A stretch of DNA of 64,000 nucleotides. Origin: an uncultured Eubacteriales bacterium. Its GTDB lineage: Bacteria > Bacillota > Clostridia > Oscillospirales > CAG-272. Shown here in pieces: positions 34,109 to 43,140 of this stretch. The notes beneath the pieces were generated by a model. That model did no database searches. It was not told the DNA's origin and was given only the letters and a program-made list of their open reading frames with translations. The stretch spans positions 1 through 64,000 of the forward strand of contig CAKSLU010000008.1 of assembly GCA_934474225.1 (NCBI GenBank), given 5' to 3'. Position 1 is the first letter of the stretch. Each line of letters opens with the position of its first letter. Both the position numbers and the translations under genes were made by a program.

Positions 34109-34329
34109 GCATCACCGCCGCCGCAGCGCTGCTTTTGCTGCTTGCCGCACTGCTTCTCGCACTGATGCTCGCCGCCGAGAAGGAGCGAAACGCGGCTTCA
34201 CATGCGGCGGCACGGCGCGCGGGCACGGACGGGCAGGCGGCGGGCACGCACCGCACCCGCCACCTCTCGCCGCATCGCGCGGCAATCGAACGCCTGAAAG
34301 GAAAGGAGGCCGCCCGCGGGCGGCGATGA
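34105..34329 (+). CDS. Small phage membrane protein
   Basis: A 74-residue protein with an N-terminal hydrophobic helix (AAAALLLLLAALLLALMLAA) and a basic, Ala/Arg/His-rich tail. Its role is not recognised; it could be a spanin-like or structural accessory protein. Its final codons contain the SD and hairpin used by the portal gene. Confidence 0.6.
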   Translation: MSITAAAALLLLLAALLLALMLAAEKERNAASHAAARRAGTDGQAAGTHRTRHLSPHRAAIERLKGKEAARGRR

Positions 34330-34332
34330 CCC
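34302..34332 (+). promoter_or_regulatory. Portal leader: SD, GC hairpin, 8-nt gap, ATG
   Basis: AAAGGAG (34302-34308) is followed by the perfect palindrome GCCGCCCGCGGGCGGC (34309-34324, stem 6 bp with CGCG loop). Exactly 8 nt then lead to ATG 34333. This matches the yidC and hpt leaders. Confidence 0.5.
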
Positions 34333-36216
34333 ATGAATCTCTTCAAATTCAAAGAAAAGACCAAGCCGCGCGGCGAATACAAGGAGGACCTCCTCGCCAT
34401 GCTCGACGCGGAATGCCGCCGCCGGCACGACGAGCGCCGCCCGCTGGAACTGCGCTGGATGCTTGCCGCCGACTTCTTTGCGGGGCACCAGTACTGCGAT
34501 GTCAACCCCTACAACACCGAGCTGGAGGACTACACGCCGCCGTTTGACTACATGGAGCGCGGCGTGTACAACCGCATCGCGCCGCTGGTGGAGACCCGCA
34601 TCGCCAACTTCAAGTCGCTCGACTTCTCGATGGAGGTGCACCCCGCGACCTGCGAGGTCTCGGACTACGAGAAGAGCCTCGTCGCCACGCGCCTGCTCTC
34701 GCAGACGCAGTACAAATGCGGCTTTGCCGCAAAGCTGGACAGCCTCATTCTGTGGAGCGAGCTGTGTGGCACGGCGTTTCTTCTCTCCTGGTGGGACAAA
34801 AACAAGGGCGACGCCGTCCGCATCGGCGACCGCTGCGTGCCGCTCGGCGACCTCGACTTCGGCGTGCTGACGCCGTATGAGGTGCTGCCCGAGAGCATCT
34901 ACAAGGAGAACCTCGACGACCAGTGCTCGGTGATTCTCGAACAGGTGGTGCGCGTGGAGGAGGTGGACCGCCGCTTCGGCGTGCGGGTGAAGCCCTGCCG
35001 CGCCGAAACGCTGGGCATCGCGCCCGCGGCGGGCGTCGGCGGTTTCGGCTATGTCGGCACCACGCTCGGCATGACGACCCGCACGGCGGAAAAATCCACC
35101 CTGCTGCGCACCTACCTCGAAAAGGCAAACGCGCGCTATCCCTCTGGGCGCATGATTATCGCCACGCCCGACCGCATCCTCTATTACGGCACACTGCCGA
35201 CGGACGGCTATCCGCTTGCCGTGCTGCGCTGTAAGCGCATGCCAGGCATGTTCTTCGGCAAGTCGGTCATCGAGGACCTGATTCCGCTGCAGCGCGCCTA
35301 CAACGGCGTGAAAAACAAGCTGCACGACTACATCCGCTCGCTTTCGCTGAATCCCCTGCTTGTCCCCGAGGGGTCTGTCAGCGACGTGGACGAACTCGCG
35401 CAAAACGGCGTTGCGCCCGGCGACATCGTCGAGTACGACCCGACGCGCGGCGAACCGAAGCCTCTCTCCGCACCGCAAATGCCCGACGGCATTTTCGAGG
35501 AGTGTGACAATCTGGCGCGCGAGATGGAGTATGTGGCGGGGCTGTCCCACCTCGGCGCAACCGGCAACAACCAGTCCACGCTGACCAGCGCGACCGCCAT
35601 TGAGCGCCTGCGCGAAATCGACGGCGTGCGCCTGGCGCTGACCGGCGACAACATCCGCGCGGCGATTCTCGCGGCGGCGAAAATCTGGCTGAAGCTCTAC
35701 CGCGCGCACGGCGGCGTGACGCACATCGAGCGCATGGTCGGCAGCTACGACACGGCGGCGACCTTCACCTGGTGCGCGGACGACCTCAATTCCTACGACG
35801 TGGTGTTCGAGAGCGAAAACGCGCTGCTGCACAGCGACGAAACGCAGCTTGCCGCCATCCGCACGGGCATCGAACTCGGGTTGTTTGCGGGCGAGGACGG
35901 CAAGATTCCGCGCAGTGTGCGCAAAAAGCTGCTCTGCCGCATGCACATCGGCGACTTTGTGCGCACGCTCTACGAGGACGAACTGCAGAACGCGGCGGCG
36001 CGGCGCGAAAATCTGCGCCTGATGCAGGGCGAGGACCTGCCCGTCGGCATCTGCGACGACCACGAGCTGCATCTGGCGGCGCACCGCCGCGCGGCGCTGG
36101 ACTACGCCTACGAGACCCTGCGCCGAAAGTCCCCGGAAAAGGCAAAGGCGCTGGAAGCGCACATTGCGGCGCACACCGAAAAAATCAACGAAGCAAAGGA
36201 GAACAAAAATGCCTAA
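34333..36216 (+). CDS. Phage portal protein (podovirus/P22-like type)
   Basis: A 627-residue protein consistent with a dodecameric portal at the head vertex. Seen: RWMLAADFFAGHQYCDV, the RGVYNRIAPLVETRIANF segment, LRCKRMPGMFFGKSVIEDLI with PLQRAYNGVKNKLHDY (a typical portal core), and SALTS-like QSTLTSATAIERLREID. The long helical C-terminus (from about residue 480) fits a barrel or crown. Size and segments resemble large short-tailed phage portals. It lies between terL and scaffold/capsid genes as expected. It overlaps the next gene by 8 nt. Confidence 0.88.
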   Translation: MNLFKFKEKTKPRGEYKEDLLAMLDAECRRRHDERRPLELRWMLAADFFAGHQYCDVNPYNTELEDYTPPFDYMERGVYNRIAPLVETRIANFKSLDFSMEVHPATCEVSDYEKSLVATRLLSQTQYKCGFAAKLDSLILWSELCGTAFLLSWWDKNKGDAVRIGDRCVPLGDLDFGVLTPYEVLPESIYKENLDDQCSVILEQVVRVEEVDRRFGVRVKPCRAETLGIAPAAGVGGFGYVGTTLGMTTRTAEKSTLLRTYLEKANARYPSGRMIIATPDRILYYGTLPTDGYPLAVLRCKRMPGMFFGKSVIEDLIPLQRAYNGVKNKLHDYIRSLSLNPLLVPEGSVSDVDELAQNGVAPGDIVEYDPTRGEPKPLSAPQMPDGIFEECDNLAREMEYVAGLSHLGATGNNQSTLTSATAIERLREIDGVRLALTGDNIRAAILAAAKIWLKLYRAHGGVTHIERMVGSYDTAATFTWCADDLNSYDVVFESENALLHSDETQLAAIRTGIELGLFAGEDGKIPRSVRKKLLCRMHIGDFVRTLYEDELQNAAARRENLRLMQGEDLPVGICDDHELHLAAHRRAALDYAYETLRRKSPEKAKALEAHIAAHTEKINEAKENKNA

Positions 36217-36784
36217 GTATCAGATTCCCACCCTGGATTTTGAGGCGGTGGCTGCCATGGACGACGACGCGCGCACGGCGGCGCTTGACGCCTACCGCGC
36301 CGAGGTCGCCGCGCTCGGCGACGCGCTTGCCGCCGACGAACAAAGCGGCGAGGCGCAGCAAAATGCGCTTGCCGCCGCCCGCTATGACGCGGCAAAGTAT
36401 AAGATGGCAAGCGACAAGTCGCTGGTCGGCTTTGCCGACGCCATGGACGAGATTGAAGCCGTCCTTGCCGAGACCCCGGCGCTTTCGTCCCTGCCGGACG
36501 AGGAGCGCCTGCGCACCGCCTACTACATCGTGCGCGGCAAGCGCCCCGAACCCGCACCCGCGCCTACGCGCGAACCGAGCGCCGAGGAACTGTTTGCCGC
36601 GCTCGAAAAGAACCCGGCAGCCATGCGCCTCTGCGAGGCGCGGCTGCTGGAGCTGCTCGGCGCGGACAGCGCGCCCGCGCTCATGTCCACCGCGGGGAGC
36701 GCCTCCGCCCCCGCCACCGTCCGCGAAAAGCCGAAGACCATCGACGAGGCATCCGGCCTCGCCCGCGCCGCCTTCGGCATCTGA
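36209..36784 (+). CDS. Putative phage scaffolding protein
   Basis: A 191-residue acidic, Ala/Glu-rich, mostly helical protein directly before the capsid gene, the usual place of a scaffold. It starts MPKYQIPTLDFEAVAAMDDD at ATG 36209 (AAAGGAG upstream). A Pro-rich linker (EPAPAPTREPSAEE) is at about residue 115. No sequence motif proves the role; the call rests on position, composition and size. Confidence 0.65.
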   Translation: MPKYQIPTLDFEAVAAMDDDARTAALDAYRAEVAALGDALAADEQSGEAQQNALAAARYDAAKYKMASDKSLVGFADAMDEIEAVLAETPALSSLPDEERLRTAYYIVRGKRPEPAPAPTREPSAEELFAALEKNPAAMRLCEARLLELLGADSAPALMSTAGSASAPATVREKPKTIDEASGLARAAFGI

Positions 36785-36822
36785 ACCAAAAACATTTCAT
36801 AAACTGAAAGGAAACAAACAAA

Positions 36823-38067
36823 ATGGCACAGATTCTGACAAAACTCGAAGCAATCCTCAAGGACAAGTATCAGCCCGCCCTGACCAATCAGATCAACACC
36901 GAGCCCTCTCCCTTCCTCGAAAAGATTCGCAAGGTCAACCTGACAAACAACACCATTCGCTGCGCCGCGCCCATCGGCATCAACGGCGGTTTCGGCTTCG
37001 GCGCGGAGGGCGTCGGCACCCCGAAGGCGGGCGCACAGCGCTACGCGCAGTTTGAGATCGACGCGGTGGACATGTATGTCGACCTGCAGATTTCCAACAA
37101 GACCATCGCCCTGGCATCGAGCAATGCAGCCTCGATGATCAATGCCCTCGACAGCGAAATCAAGGGCTCCTACGCGGCGGCGAAGTGGAACATCAGCCGC
37201 GCCCTCTTCGGCGACGGCTCCGGCAAGCTGGCGACCGTCTCGGCGGCGACTGCCTCCGGCGCGAACACGGTGCTCACGCTGGACAGCGTGAAGTGCGTGG
37301 TCGAGGGACTGCGCATCGACCTCTACGATGTCGCGGCAAACGGCACGGTGACCGCCGCCGCCACCGGCGCGGGCAAGCGCATCCTCTCGGTGGACCGCGC
37401 AAACAAGACCATCACGGTGGAGGGCAGCGTCACGCTGACCGGCTCGACCGGCTTCATCACGGTGCAGGGCAGCTACAACCGCGAAATCACGGGCCTTGGC
37501 GCTATCTTCACGGGCGACAGCATCTACGGACTCTCGAAGAGCGCAAATCCGTGGCTGAATCCGACTGTGGTGGACGCCGGCCATGACCTCACCGACCTCG
37601 TGCTCTACCGCGGCATCAAGGAAGCCAAGGACTACAAGGGCGCCGACATCGACCTCATCATGATGGGCGACGCGGCGTTCCTTGCCTACCAGGACTACAT
37701 CCACACGAACAACGTCACCGTGGCGGAAAAGCATCACTTCGTCGGCGGCGCAGTCGGCTACAAAGTGCTGGTCGGCTCGAACGAAGTCGTGATCGTCAAC
37801 GAGCGCTTTGTGCCCGAGAATGAAGTCTGGGGCGTGGACACCTCGACCTTCTACCTCGAAGCAACGCCGTGGAGCTTCATGGAGAAGGACGGCGGCATCT
37901 TCGTGCCGATGCCCGACACCTCCATCTTCCGCGCGCTGCTCGCCTCTTACGGCAACCTGATGTGCACCAACCCCGGCGGCACGCTGCGCATCACCAATGC
38001 AAACGCTGCCGAGAGCACGACCACATCCGGCGGAACCGGCTCGCAGACCGGCAAATCCGGCTCGTAA
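36823..38067 (+). CDS. Phage major capsid protein
   Basis: A 414-residue protein after the scaffold gene. AQILTKLEAILKDKYQPALT begins the N-arm, then NTIRCAAPIGINGGFGFG, ALFGDGSGKLATVSAATASG, an inserted beta-rich segment (about 150-215, GSVTLTGSTGFITVQG), and DLIMMGDAAFLAYQDYI with SNEVVIVNERFVPENEVW near the C-terminus. The pattern fits HK97-fold capsid proteins. The tail is Ser/Thr/Gly-rich. AAAGGAAA precedes the ATG and a strong hairpin follows, fitting high expression. Confidence 0.88.
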   Translation: MAQILTKLEAILKDKYQPALTNQINTEPSPFLEKIRKVNLTNNTIRCAAPIGINGGFGFGAEGVGTPKAGAQRYAQFEIDAVDMYVDLQISNKTIALASSNAASMINALDSEIKGSYAAAKWNISRALFGDGSGKLATVSAATASGANTVLTLDSVKCVVEGLRIDLYDVAANGTVTAAATGAGKRILSVDRANKTITVEGSVTLTGSTGFITVQGSYNREITGLGAIFTGDSIYGLSKSANPWLNPTVVDAGHDLTDLVLYRGIKEAKDYKGADIDLIMMGDAAFLAYQDYIHTNNVTVAEKHHFVGGAVGYKVLVGSNEVVIVNERFVPENEVWGVDTSTFYLEATPWSFMEKDGGIFVPMPDTSIFRALLASYGNLMCTNPGGTLRITNANAAESTTTSGGTGSQTGKSGS

Positions 38068-38095
38068 ACCGTAAAGCACTGCGGCAGATACCTGA

Positions 38096-38130
38096 CGCAA
38101 AAGGGGATGGCGCTGCCATCCCCTTTTGCG
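38096..38130 (+). terminator. Perfect 16-bp hairpin after the capsid gene
   Basis: CGCAAAAGGGGATGGC/GCCATCCCCTTTTGCG with loop GCT. The U-rich run is inside the 3' arm rather than after it. It is more likely a partial terminator, RNA-end stabiliser or processing site than a full stop, because cassette genes continue 31 nt later. Confidence 0.6.
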
Positions 38131-38160
38131 AAGCCGCACATCAACTGAAAGGAGACCTCT

Positions 38161-38499
38161 ATGTGTCTGAATAAACTTTACGCGGACCTCGTCGTCCTCA
38201 CGGGCATCGAAATTCCGCTGCCGCGCTTTCTCGTCGCGGTGGACGCCGTCTGCCGCGGCTGGCTTGCCAAATACCCGCCAAAGCTGCTCGCGGCGGGCGA
38301 ATATGCGCCGCCGACTTCGCTTGCCGACACCCTGCCGCTTGCAGACTGCCTGTACCCCGCCCTGCTTGACACGGCGGCAGGCAGGCTGACGGGCGATGCG
38401 GCGCTTGCCGCGCGCGGTGCAGCTGCGGCGGAGAGCGCCTATCTCTCGCTCTGGCGCGCGGCGGCGCGCGGCAAGCGGAAAAGGGGGGACAACTGGTGA
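38161..38499 (+). CDS. Phage head-tail region protein of unknown function
   Basis: A 112-residue protein, Ala/Leu-rich and probably helical (LYADLVVLTGIEIPLPRFLV, then ADCLYPALLDTAAGRL). Position after the capsid suggests a connector or head-completion role, but no family was recognised. AAAGGAG precedes the ATG. It overlaps the next start by 4 nt. Confidence 0.6.
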   Translation: MCLNKLYADLVVLTGIEIPLPRFLVAVDAVCRGWLAKYPPKLLAAGEYAPPTSLADTLPLADCLYPALLDTAAGRLTGDAALAARGAAAAESAYLSLWRAAARGKRKRGDNW

Positions 38500-39059
38500 G
38501 CACATCTGCATCTGCAAAAACCACCGTCGGCGCGCTGCTCCGTGAAGCGGACGCCGCCTTTGCCGACAGCTTCACCCTGCCGGACGGCTTCCTCACGGAC
38601 GCCTACAACCGCATTGCCGCCGACTATGCCCTGTCGCTCCCCACGGCGGACTGCAAAATGACCGCCGCGGCGCAAAACGGCAGCATCGGCACGGGGCTTG
38701 CTCCCGCGCAGTACCGCCGCGTGTTCTGCGGCGATACGGAATGCCTGCGCGGCACGGAAACGCTCTGCGCCCTGCTGCCGGACTTCCCCATCTACGCGCC
38801 GCATGACAACGGCAATACGACGGTCACGACGGACGGCACATACACCGTCTACTACCGCAGCCTGCCCGACGCCGTCACGGCGGCAAACGCCGACACCGCG
38901 CTGCCCGTCGGCGGTGAGCGCGCGCTCCCTTATCTTCGCGCAAAGCTCTTCGCCGCCGTGTACCGCCACATCGGCGACCGCGACGCCGCCGACGCCTGCG
39001 AGGCGGATGCCGCGCGGGCGCGTGCCGCCCTCGAAGCGGCGCACGAGGTGCGCACATGA
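38496..39059 (+). CDS. Putative phage head-tail connector
   Basis: A 187-residue protein starting at GTG 38496 (AAGGGGGG upstream). A helical N-terminus, a beta-rich centre (GNTTVTTDGTYTVYYRSLPD) and a helical end LPYLRAKLFAAVYRHIGDRD resemble connector or adaptor proteins. The role is inferred from position and size only. The ATGA overlap with the next gene suggests coupled translation. Confidence 0.6.
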   Translation: MSTSASAKTTVGALLREADAAFADSFTLPDGFLTDAYNRIAADYALSLPTADCKMTAAAQNGSIGTGLAPAQYRRVFCGDTECLRGTETLCALLPDFPIYAPHDNGNTTVTTDGTYTVYYRSLPDAVTAANADTALPVGGERALPYLRAKLFAAVYRHIGDRDAADACEADAARARAALEAAHEVRT

Positions 39060-40954
39060 CGAAACGGCTTGACATCACACGCTTTTCCGGACTGTCGCAG
39101 CATCGCTTTGCCACCGGGCAGCTGACCGATGCCGACAATGTGCGCCTGTATGCGGCGGACGCCCTCGCCTCGCTCGGCGCGGCGGCGGATTTCTACAACG
39201 CGCAGGCGGCGGAACTGCTTCCCCCCGGCGTTTACACCACCTGCTCCTACTTTGATGCCGACTACGAAACGCAGGTCACCAAGGACTGGGTATACGCGCA
39301 CATCGCACCGAAAAGCGTCCTCGACACCGAAGGCTTCAAGGGGGATCTGCGCTTCCTCGTCGCGCCGTCCGAGGAATACGGCAAGAATGCGGGCGGCTAC
39401 CGCCATGTGGTCGCCGCCTTCTGCAACGGCGACGAGCTGTGCATCGTATACACCGCCGCCATGCACATCATTGACGAGCGCTATCAGACTGTGCTGGACG
39501 GCTACGACGACGGCATGGTGGCGCAGACGGATTCAAAGGCAAACCACACGGACGGTACCGGCATCTGGGTGAACACGCTGACGCAGCTGCTGCTCGACCG
39601 CTATCTGCCGGACGGCAGCGTGCAGACGCAGCTGCTGCAGGCGGATCTGCATCCGCACGAGGCGCTGTCGGGTCAGAGTTTCCGGTACCGCACGCTGGTC
39701 GCGCCGAAGGGCGGCGCTTTCCACTACATCTCGGACACTTATGCGCCCGCCGTCGGCAGTTACAAGCCCTATCACGACACGCTCTACGAGACCCGCTATG
39801 AGACCCTGCAAACCGACTATCCGCTGTACACCAGGGGCTATTTCGAGCGGCTGCGCAAGGTGAGTTTCTGCCTGTATGCGGGCGCGACCGCGCCCTACGG
39901 CGTCTCCCGCCGCTTTCTGCTGCTGCCCGAAATGCTGGATCTGTACGAAAGCGGCGGCATCTACAAAGCAGAGGAGACGACGCAGCCCGGTGTCATCCTG
40001 AACGCGGGTGTACAGTTGTTCGACCGCTTGTACGGCATCAACGAGACGCAGATCCACGCCTCGAAAAACGGCACAGTCGACAGTTTCACCACGCCGACGG
40101 CGGCGGCTTCGTCCGATGCGGGGGCGGCGTGGTGCGACACCGTGAAAGGCGCGGACGAGGCGTTCACCGCCATCGCCGCCTTTGACGGCAAGGTCATCGC
40201 CTTCACAACGCACTCGATGCTGACCGTCCGCGGGCAGGAACTGCCCTTTGAGCTTGCCTATATCGGCGCATACGGCTGCCTCTCGGCAGAGGCGCTGGCG
40301 GTGAGCGAAAAGTATCTCTACTTTGTGTCCGAACAGGGCGTGATGCGCTACGACGGCACGCATGTCGCGTCCATGGACGCGCCGCTTTCCCCCGGCTGCT
40401 ATGACGGCGCTGCGCTGATGTGCACGGGGGATCTGCTGCTCTTGTCCGTGCCCGGGCAGGGCGGCATCTGGCTCTGCGACACGGCAGGCGGCGGCTGGAG
40501 CTTCCGCCGCACGGCGGCAGGCGTTTCCCTGCTCTTCCCCGGCGACAACCGGGAAAGCGCGCATTTCCGGGATGCGGCGCTGCTGCTGACCGAGGACGGC
40601 TGCCGCCCGGTCCACCTGTTCGGTGCGGACGGCAGTTTTTCCGCGGCGGTCGCCGTCGGCTTTACGGGCAGACGGCGGCTGCACAGCGTGACGGTCGTCG
40701 CCGCACTGGCGGCGGACGCCGTGCTCTCGGTCTGCGGTGCGGACGGCAGGGTGCTGCACAGCTTTACGGGGACGGACGGGCAGGTACACACCTACACCGC
40801 CGCGCTCCGACAGGTCTATCTTGACGGCGGCACGCTGCGTTTTGCGGGGAGCGGCAGCGTCCGCATCTTCGGCATCTCGCTCTGTACAAATGAAATCGAA
40901 AACCTGCGGCGGCGCATCGCCCCGCGGAAGAAAGAAGGAGGAAGTCAATCATGA
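39056..40954 (+). CDS. Putative phage tail hub / packaged-DNA stabilisation protein
   Basis: A 632-residue, almost entirely beta-rich protein. It opens FSGLSQHRFATGQLTDADNV and LYAADALASLGAAADF, the style of P22 gp10-like and other propeller-type tail accessory factors that begin by recording their own ligands. Repeated motifs such as FDGKVIAFTTHSMLTVRGQE and SEKYLYFVSEQGVMRYDGTH look like propeller blades. No catalytic site is evident. It is the largest cassette protein and probably part of a short tail. Confidence 0.6.
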   Translation: MTKRLDITRFSGLSQHRFATGQLTDADNVRLYAADALASLGAAADFYNAQAAELLPPGVYTTCSYFDADYETQVTKDWVYAHIAPKSVLDTEGFKGDLRFLVAPSEEYGKNAGGYRHVVAAFCNGDELCIVYTAAMHIIDERYQTVLDGYDDGMVAQTDSKANHTDGTGIWVNTLTQLLLDRYLPDGSVQTQLLQADLHPHEALSGQSFRYRTLVAPKGGAFHYISDTYAPAVGSYKPYHDTLYETRYETLQTDYPLYTRGYFERLRKVSFCLYAGATAPYGVSRRFLLLPEMLDLYESGGIYKAEETTQPGVILNAGVQLFDRLYGINETQIHASKNGTVDSFTTPTAAASSDAGAAWCDTVKGADEAFTAIAAFDGKVIAFTTHSMLTVRGQELPFELAYIGAYGCLSAEALAVSEKYLYFVSEQGVMRYDGTHVASMDAPLSPGCYDGAALMCTGDLLLLSVPGQGGIWLCDTAGGGWSFRRTAAGVSLLFPGDNRESAHFRDAALLLTEDGCRPVHLFGADGSFSAAVAVGFTGRRRLHSVTVVAALAADAVLSVCGADGRVLHSFTGTDGQVHTYTAALRQVYLDGGTLRFAGSGSVRIFGISLCTNEIENLRRRIAPRKKEGGSQS

Positions 40955-42066
40955 CCATTACAGCAGAAGTCAGGGGCTGCACCGTCACCCTGCGCCAACC
41001 GCCGCTGGCAAGCGGCACGCGGGGCGATGTGACGGTTGCCTTCCGCTTTGATGCGGCATGGGACGGTTATGCCCGCACGGCGGTCTTCCGCGCGCACGGC
41101 AAGACCGTGCTTGTGCTGCTGGAAAACGACTGCTGCGCGCTGCCGCCCGAGGCGGCGGCAGGCGGCGATGTACTACTCGGCGTCTTCGGCGTGCGCGGCG
41201 ACGCAACGCTGACCACGCCGTTTGCCCGCCTTGCCGTGGCGGCGGGCGTGCCGACGGCGGGCGATGCTGCCGCCGCCGTGACACCCACGCTTGCCGCGCA
41301 GCTGCTCGCCGCCTATCGGCGGCTGACCGCCGCCACGGCAGAGGCTAAAGCGGGCGACACCGCCGCCGTGCGCGTGACCGAGGGGACGGACAGCCTGCAC
41401 TTTGCGTTCACCCTGCCGAAGGGCGACAAGGGTGACAAAGGCGACACCGGTGGCAAGGGCGACAAAGGCGCGGACGGTTACACCCCGGTGCGCGGGACGG
41501 ACTACTGGACGGACGCGGACAAGGCGGCAATCTACGACGACATTGCGGCGCAGGTCGCGGATAAGGTAGACAAAGTTGACGGCAAGGGGCTGTCCGCGAA
41601 CGACTATACGGACGCCGACAAAGCCGCCGTCGCCGGGCTGCAGACGAATTTAACGCATATCGGCGACATCGAAATCACCGAGAGCGGCGCCACGATTGCG
41701 GTAAAAGACAATCTTTCGCTGCGCACGGCGGTCGTGCTGCTCACCGTCCCGGACGGGATGAACGCTTTCAATACGGAATTCAAGTTTGACGACGGCAGCG
41801 CCGTTACGCGGTGGTGCAACAACCTGAATGCCGGGCGCATCACGGTCGAGGTGACAAACGGCATTCCATGGCTTGACTACAGCTTCATCAAGGGCGCCGA
41901 CACCGCCACGCAGACGCCGCTTAGCATACCGAACAGTGTTTTTCGCGCAGCTGCCGCAGGCACGGCGAAGAAAGTGACCAGGATACGCTTTATCAGCATG
42001 GGCAGCGCGAGCAGCGGCGGACTGCTTGCCGGAGCGAAATTTGAAATCTATGGGGTGACAGCATGA
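40951..42066 (+). CDS. Phage tail fibre/upper-neck protein with collagen-like stretch
   Basis: A 371-residue protein. A beta-sandwich-like N-terminus (VAFRFDAAWDGYARTAVFRA) resembles phage baseplate or fibre adaptors. The middle has a short collagen-like run GDKGDKGDTGGKGDKGADG, then GYTPVRGTDYWTDADKAAI, a phrase common in Firmicutes phage fibres. The C-terminal 160 residues are a beta domain that could bind the host. AAGGAGGAAG precedes the ATG. Overlaps at both ends with neighbours (ATGA). Confidence 0.78.
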   Translation: MTITAEVRGCTVTLRQPPLASGTRGDVTVAFRFDAAWDGYARTAVFRAHGKTVLVLLENDCCALPPEAAAGGDVLLGVFGVRGDATLTTPFARLAVAAGVPTAGDAAAAVTPTLAAQLLAAYRRLTAATAEAKAGDTAAVRVTEGTDSLHFAFTLPKGDKGDKGDTGGKGDKGADGYTPVRGTDYWTDADKAAIYDDIAAQVADKVDKVDGKGLSANDYTDADKAAVAGLQTNLTHIGDIEITESGATIAVKDNLSLRTAVVLLTVPDGMNAFNTEFKFDDGSAVTRWCNNLNAGRITVEVTNGIPWLDYSFIKGADTATQTPLSIPNSVFRAAAAGTAKKVTRIRFISMGSASSGGLLAGAKFEIYGVTA

Positions 42067-42242
42067 AAATCAATGAAAACGGCATTATGCGCGACATGAC
42101 GGCGGCAGAGGTCGCGGCATACGAGGCCTATCTTGCCGCCGCGCCGCGCGAAACGCCGCCGGAGAGCGACACGCGCCTGGATGAGATCGAGGCGGCGCTG
42201 ATGGAACTTGCGGCAATCGTAGGGGGTGACGGCAATGGCTAA
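42063..42242 (+). CDS. 59-residue phage protein, XkdX-like position
   Basis: Starts MKINENGIMRDMTAAEVAAY and continues with an acidic helix (LDEIEAALMELAAIVGG). The start overlaps the fibre gene stop and the stop overlaps the next start. Short acidic proteins after fibre genes are common in Firmicutes phages and usually uncharacterised. Confidence 0.6.
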   Translation: MKINENGIMRDMTAAEVAAYEAYLAAAPRETPPESDTRLDEIEAALMELAAIVGGDGNG

Positions 42243-42345
42243 GATTTATGCAAGATGGATTACAGACGGCAAAATGACGCTCGCCGATGTGCCCGTGCGC
42301 TGGCGGGACGCCGTGGCGGCGCTGCTCGGAGGTGAGGGGGCGTGA
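42235..42345 (+). CDS. 36-residue CD1375-like phage protein
   Basis: MAKIYARWITDGKMTLADVP followed by VRWRDAVAALLGGEGA. The MAKIYA...G..TL.DVP..WR..V..LL pattern matches the CD1375 family of tiny phage proteins as I recall it. GGGGGTGACGGCA lies upstream. Tightly packed between overlapping neighbours. Confidence 0.65.
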   Translation: MAKIYARWITDGKMTLADVPVRWRDAVAALLGGEGA

Positions 42346-42587
42346 CCTTTGAAACCGTCGCCGGCATCCTGACCCTGCTCGGCGGGTTCATCTCGGTGGG
42401 CACGCTGGTGTGGAAGCTTTCCGCCGCCGTCAATAAACTGGAATGTACGGTGAGCGCGCTGCACGAGTGGGTGGAGAAGCAAGCCGACAAAAACCGCAAT
42501 TTTTACGAGAAGCTGGAGAACCACGAAAAGCGGCTCTACCGGCTGGAAAGCAGAGGTACACAACATGACAATTCCTTTTACAACTGA
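42342..42587 (+). CDS. Phage membrane-anchored coiled-coil protein
   Basis: An 81-residue protein starting at GTG 42342 (GGAGGTGAGG upstream). An N-terminal helix (ETVAGILTLLGGFISVGTLV) is followed by a charged heptad-like region (LECTVSALHEWVEKQADKNR). Placement before lysin and holin suggests an XhlA-like lysis accessory protein; the family is not certain. It overlaps the lysin gene by 23 nt. Confidence 0.62.
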   Translation: MTFETVAGILTLLGGFISVGTLVWKLSAAVNKLECTVSALHEWVEKQADKNRNFYEKLENHEKRLYRLESRGTQHDNSFYN

Positions 42588-43140
42588 CCGCGTGCGGCTG
42601 ACGAGCGGTTACGGCAATCGCGTGCTGGACGGCAAGACGAGTTTTCACGCGGGCTATGACCTTGTGGGCATCGGCGCGCACCAGGTGACCGCCGCCGCAG
42701 GCGGCAAGGTGGCGGTGTCCCGCATCATCACGGACAAGTCGAACCGCACCTGGGAGTGGGGCAACTATGTCTGCGTCCACGGCGACGACGGGCGGTACTA
42801 TTACTACTGTCACCTCGCCGACCGCAGCGTAAGCAAAGGTGACGCTGTCCGCGCGGGCGATGTGCTCGGCGTGATGGGCAGCACGGGCTACGCTTTCGGC
42901 GCGCACCTGCACTTTGAGGTGCGGGAGGCGGACGGCAGGACCACGGTCTCGCCGGAGGGGATTCTCGGCATCCCGAACCGCGTGGGCGTTTACACCGCCG
43001 AGAAGTCCACGCTCGACGCCGACCTTGCGAAGCTGGCGGCGGCGAAGGTCATCACCTCGCCCGACTACTGGAAGAAAACCGCGCCGACCGTGCGCTACCT
43101 GCCCGAGCTGCTGCACAACATGGCGGAGGCGGTCAAGTGA
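42565..43140 (+). CDS. Phage M23-family peptidoglycan endopeptidase (lysin)
   Basis: A 191-residue LytM/M23 zinc peptidase. All active-site residues are present: H and D in SFHAGYDLVG, the catalytic His in YYYYCHLAD, and HxH in GAHLHFEVRE. GSTGYAFGAHLHFE is canonical. The C-terminal 50 residues are helical and may bind the wall. No signal peptide is present, so export must rely on the holin. It is an intact counterpart to the degenerate M23 protein at 60.6-62.2 kb. Confidence 0.9.
   Translation: MTIPFTTDRVRLTSGYGNRVLDGKTSFHAGYDLVGIGAHQVTAAAGGKVAVSRIITDKSNRTWEWGNYVCVHGDDGRYYYYCHLADRSVSKGDAVRAGDVLGVMGSTGYAFGAHLHFEVREADGRTTVSPEGILGIPNRVGVYTAEKSTLDADLAKLAAAKVITSPDYWKKTAPTVRYLPELLHNMAEAVK

Noticed and set aside
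34198..38517. Two long minus-strand frames (658 and 664 codons) opposite portal and capsid
   Set aside because: Shadow composition, no ribosome site, and the sense genes match phage families.
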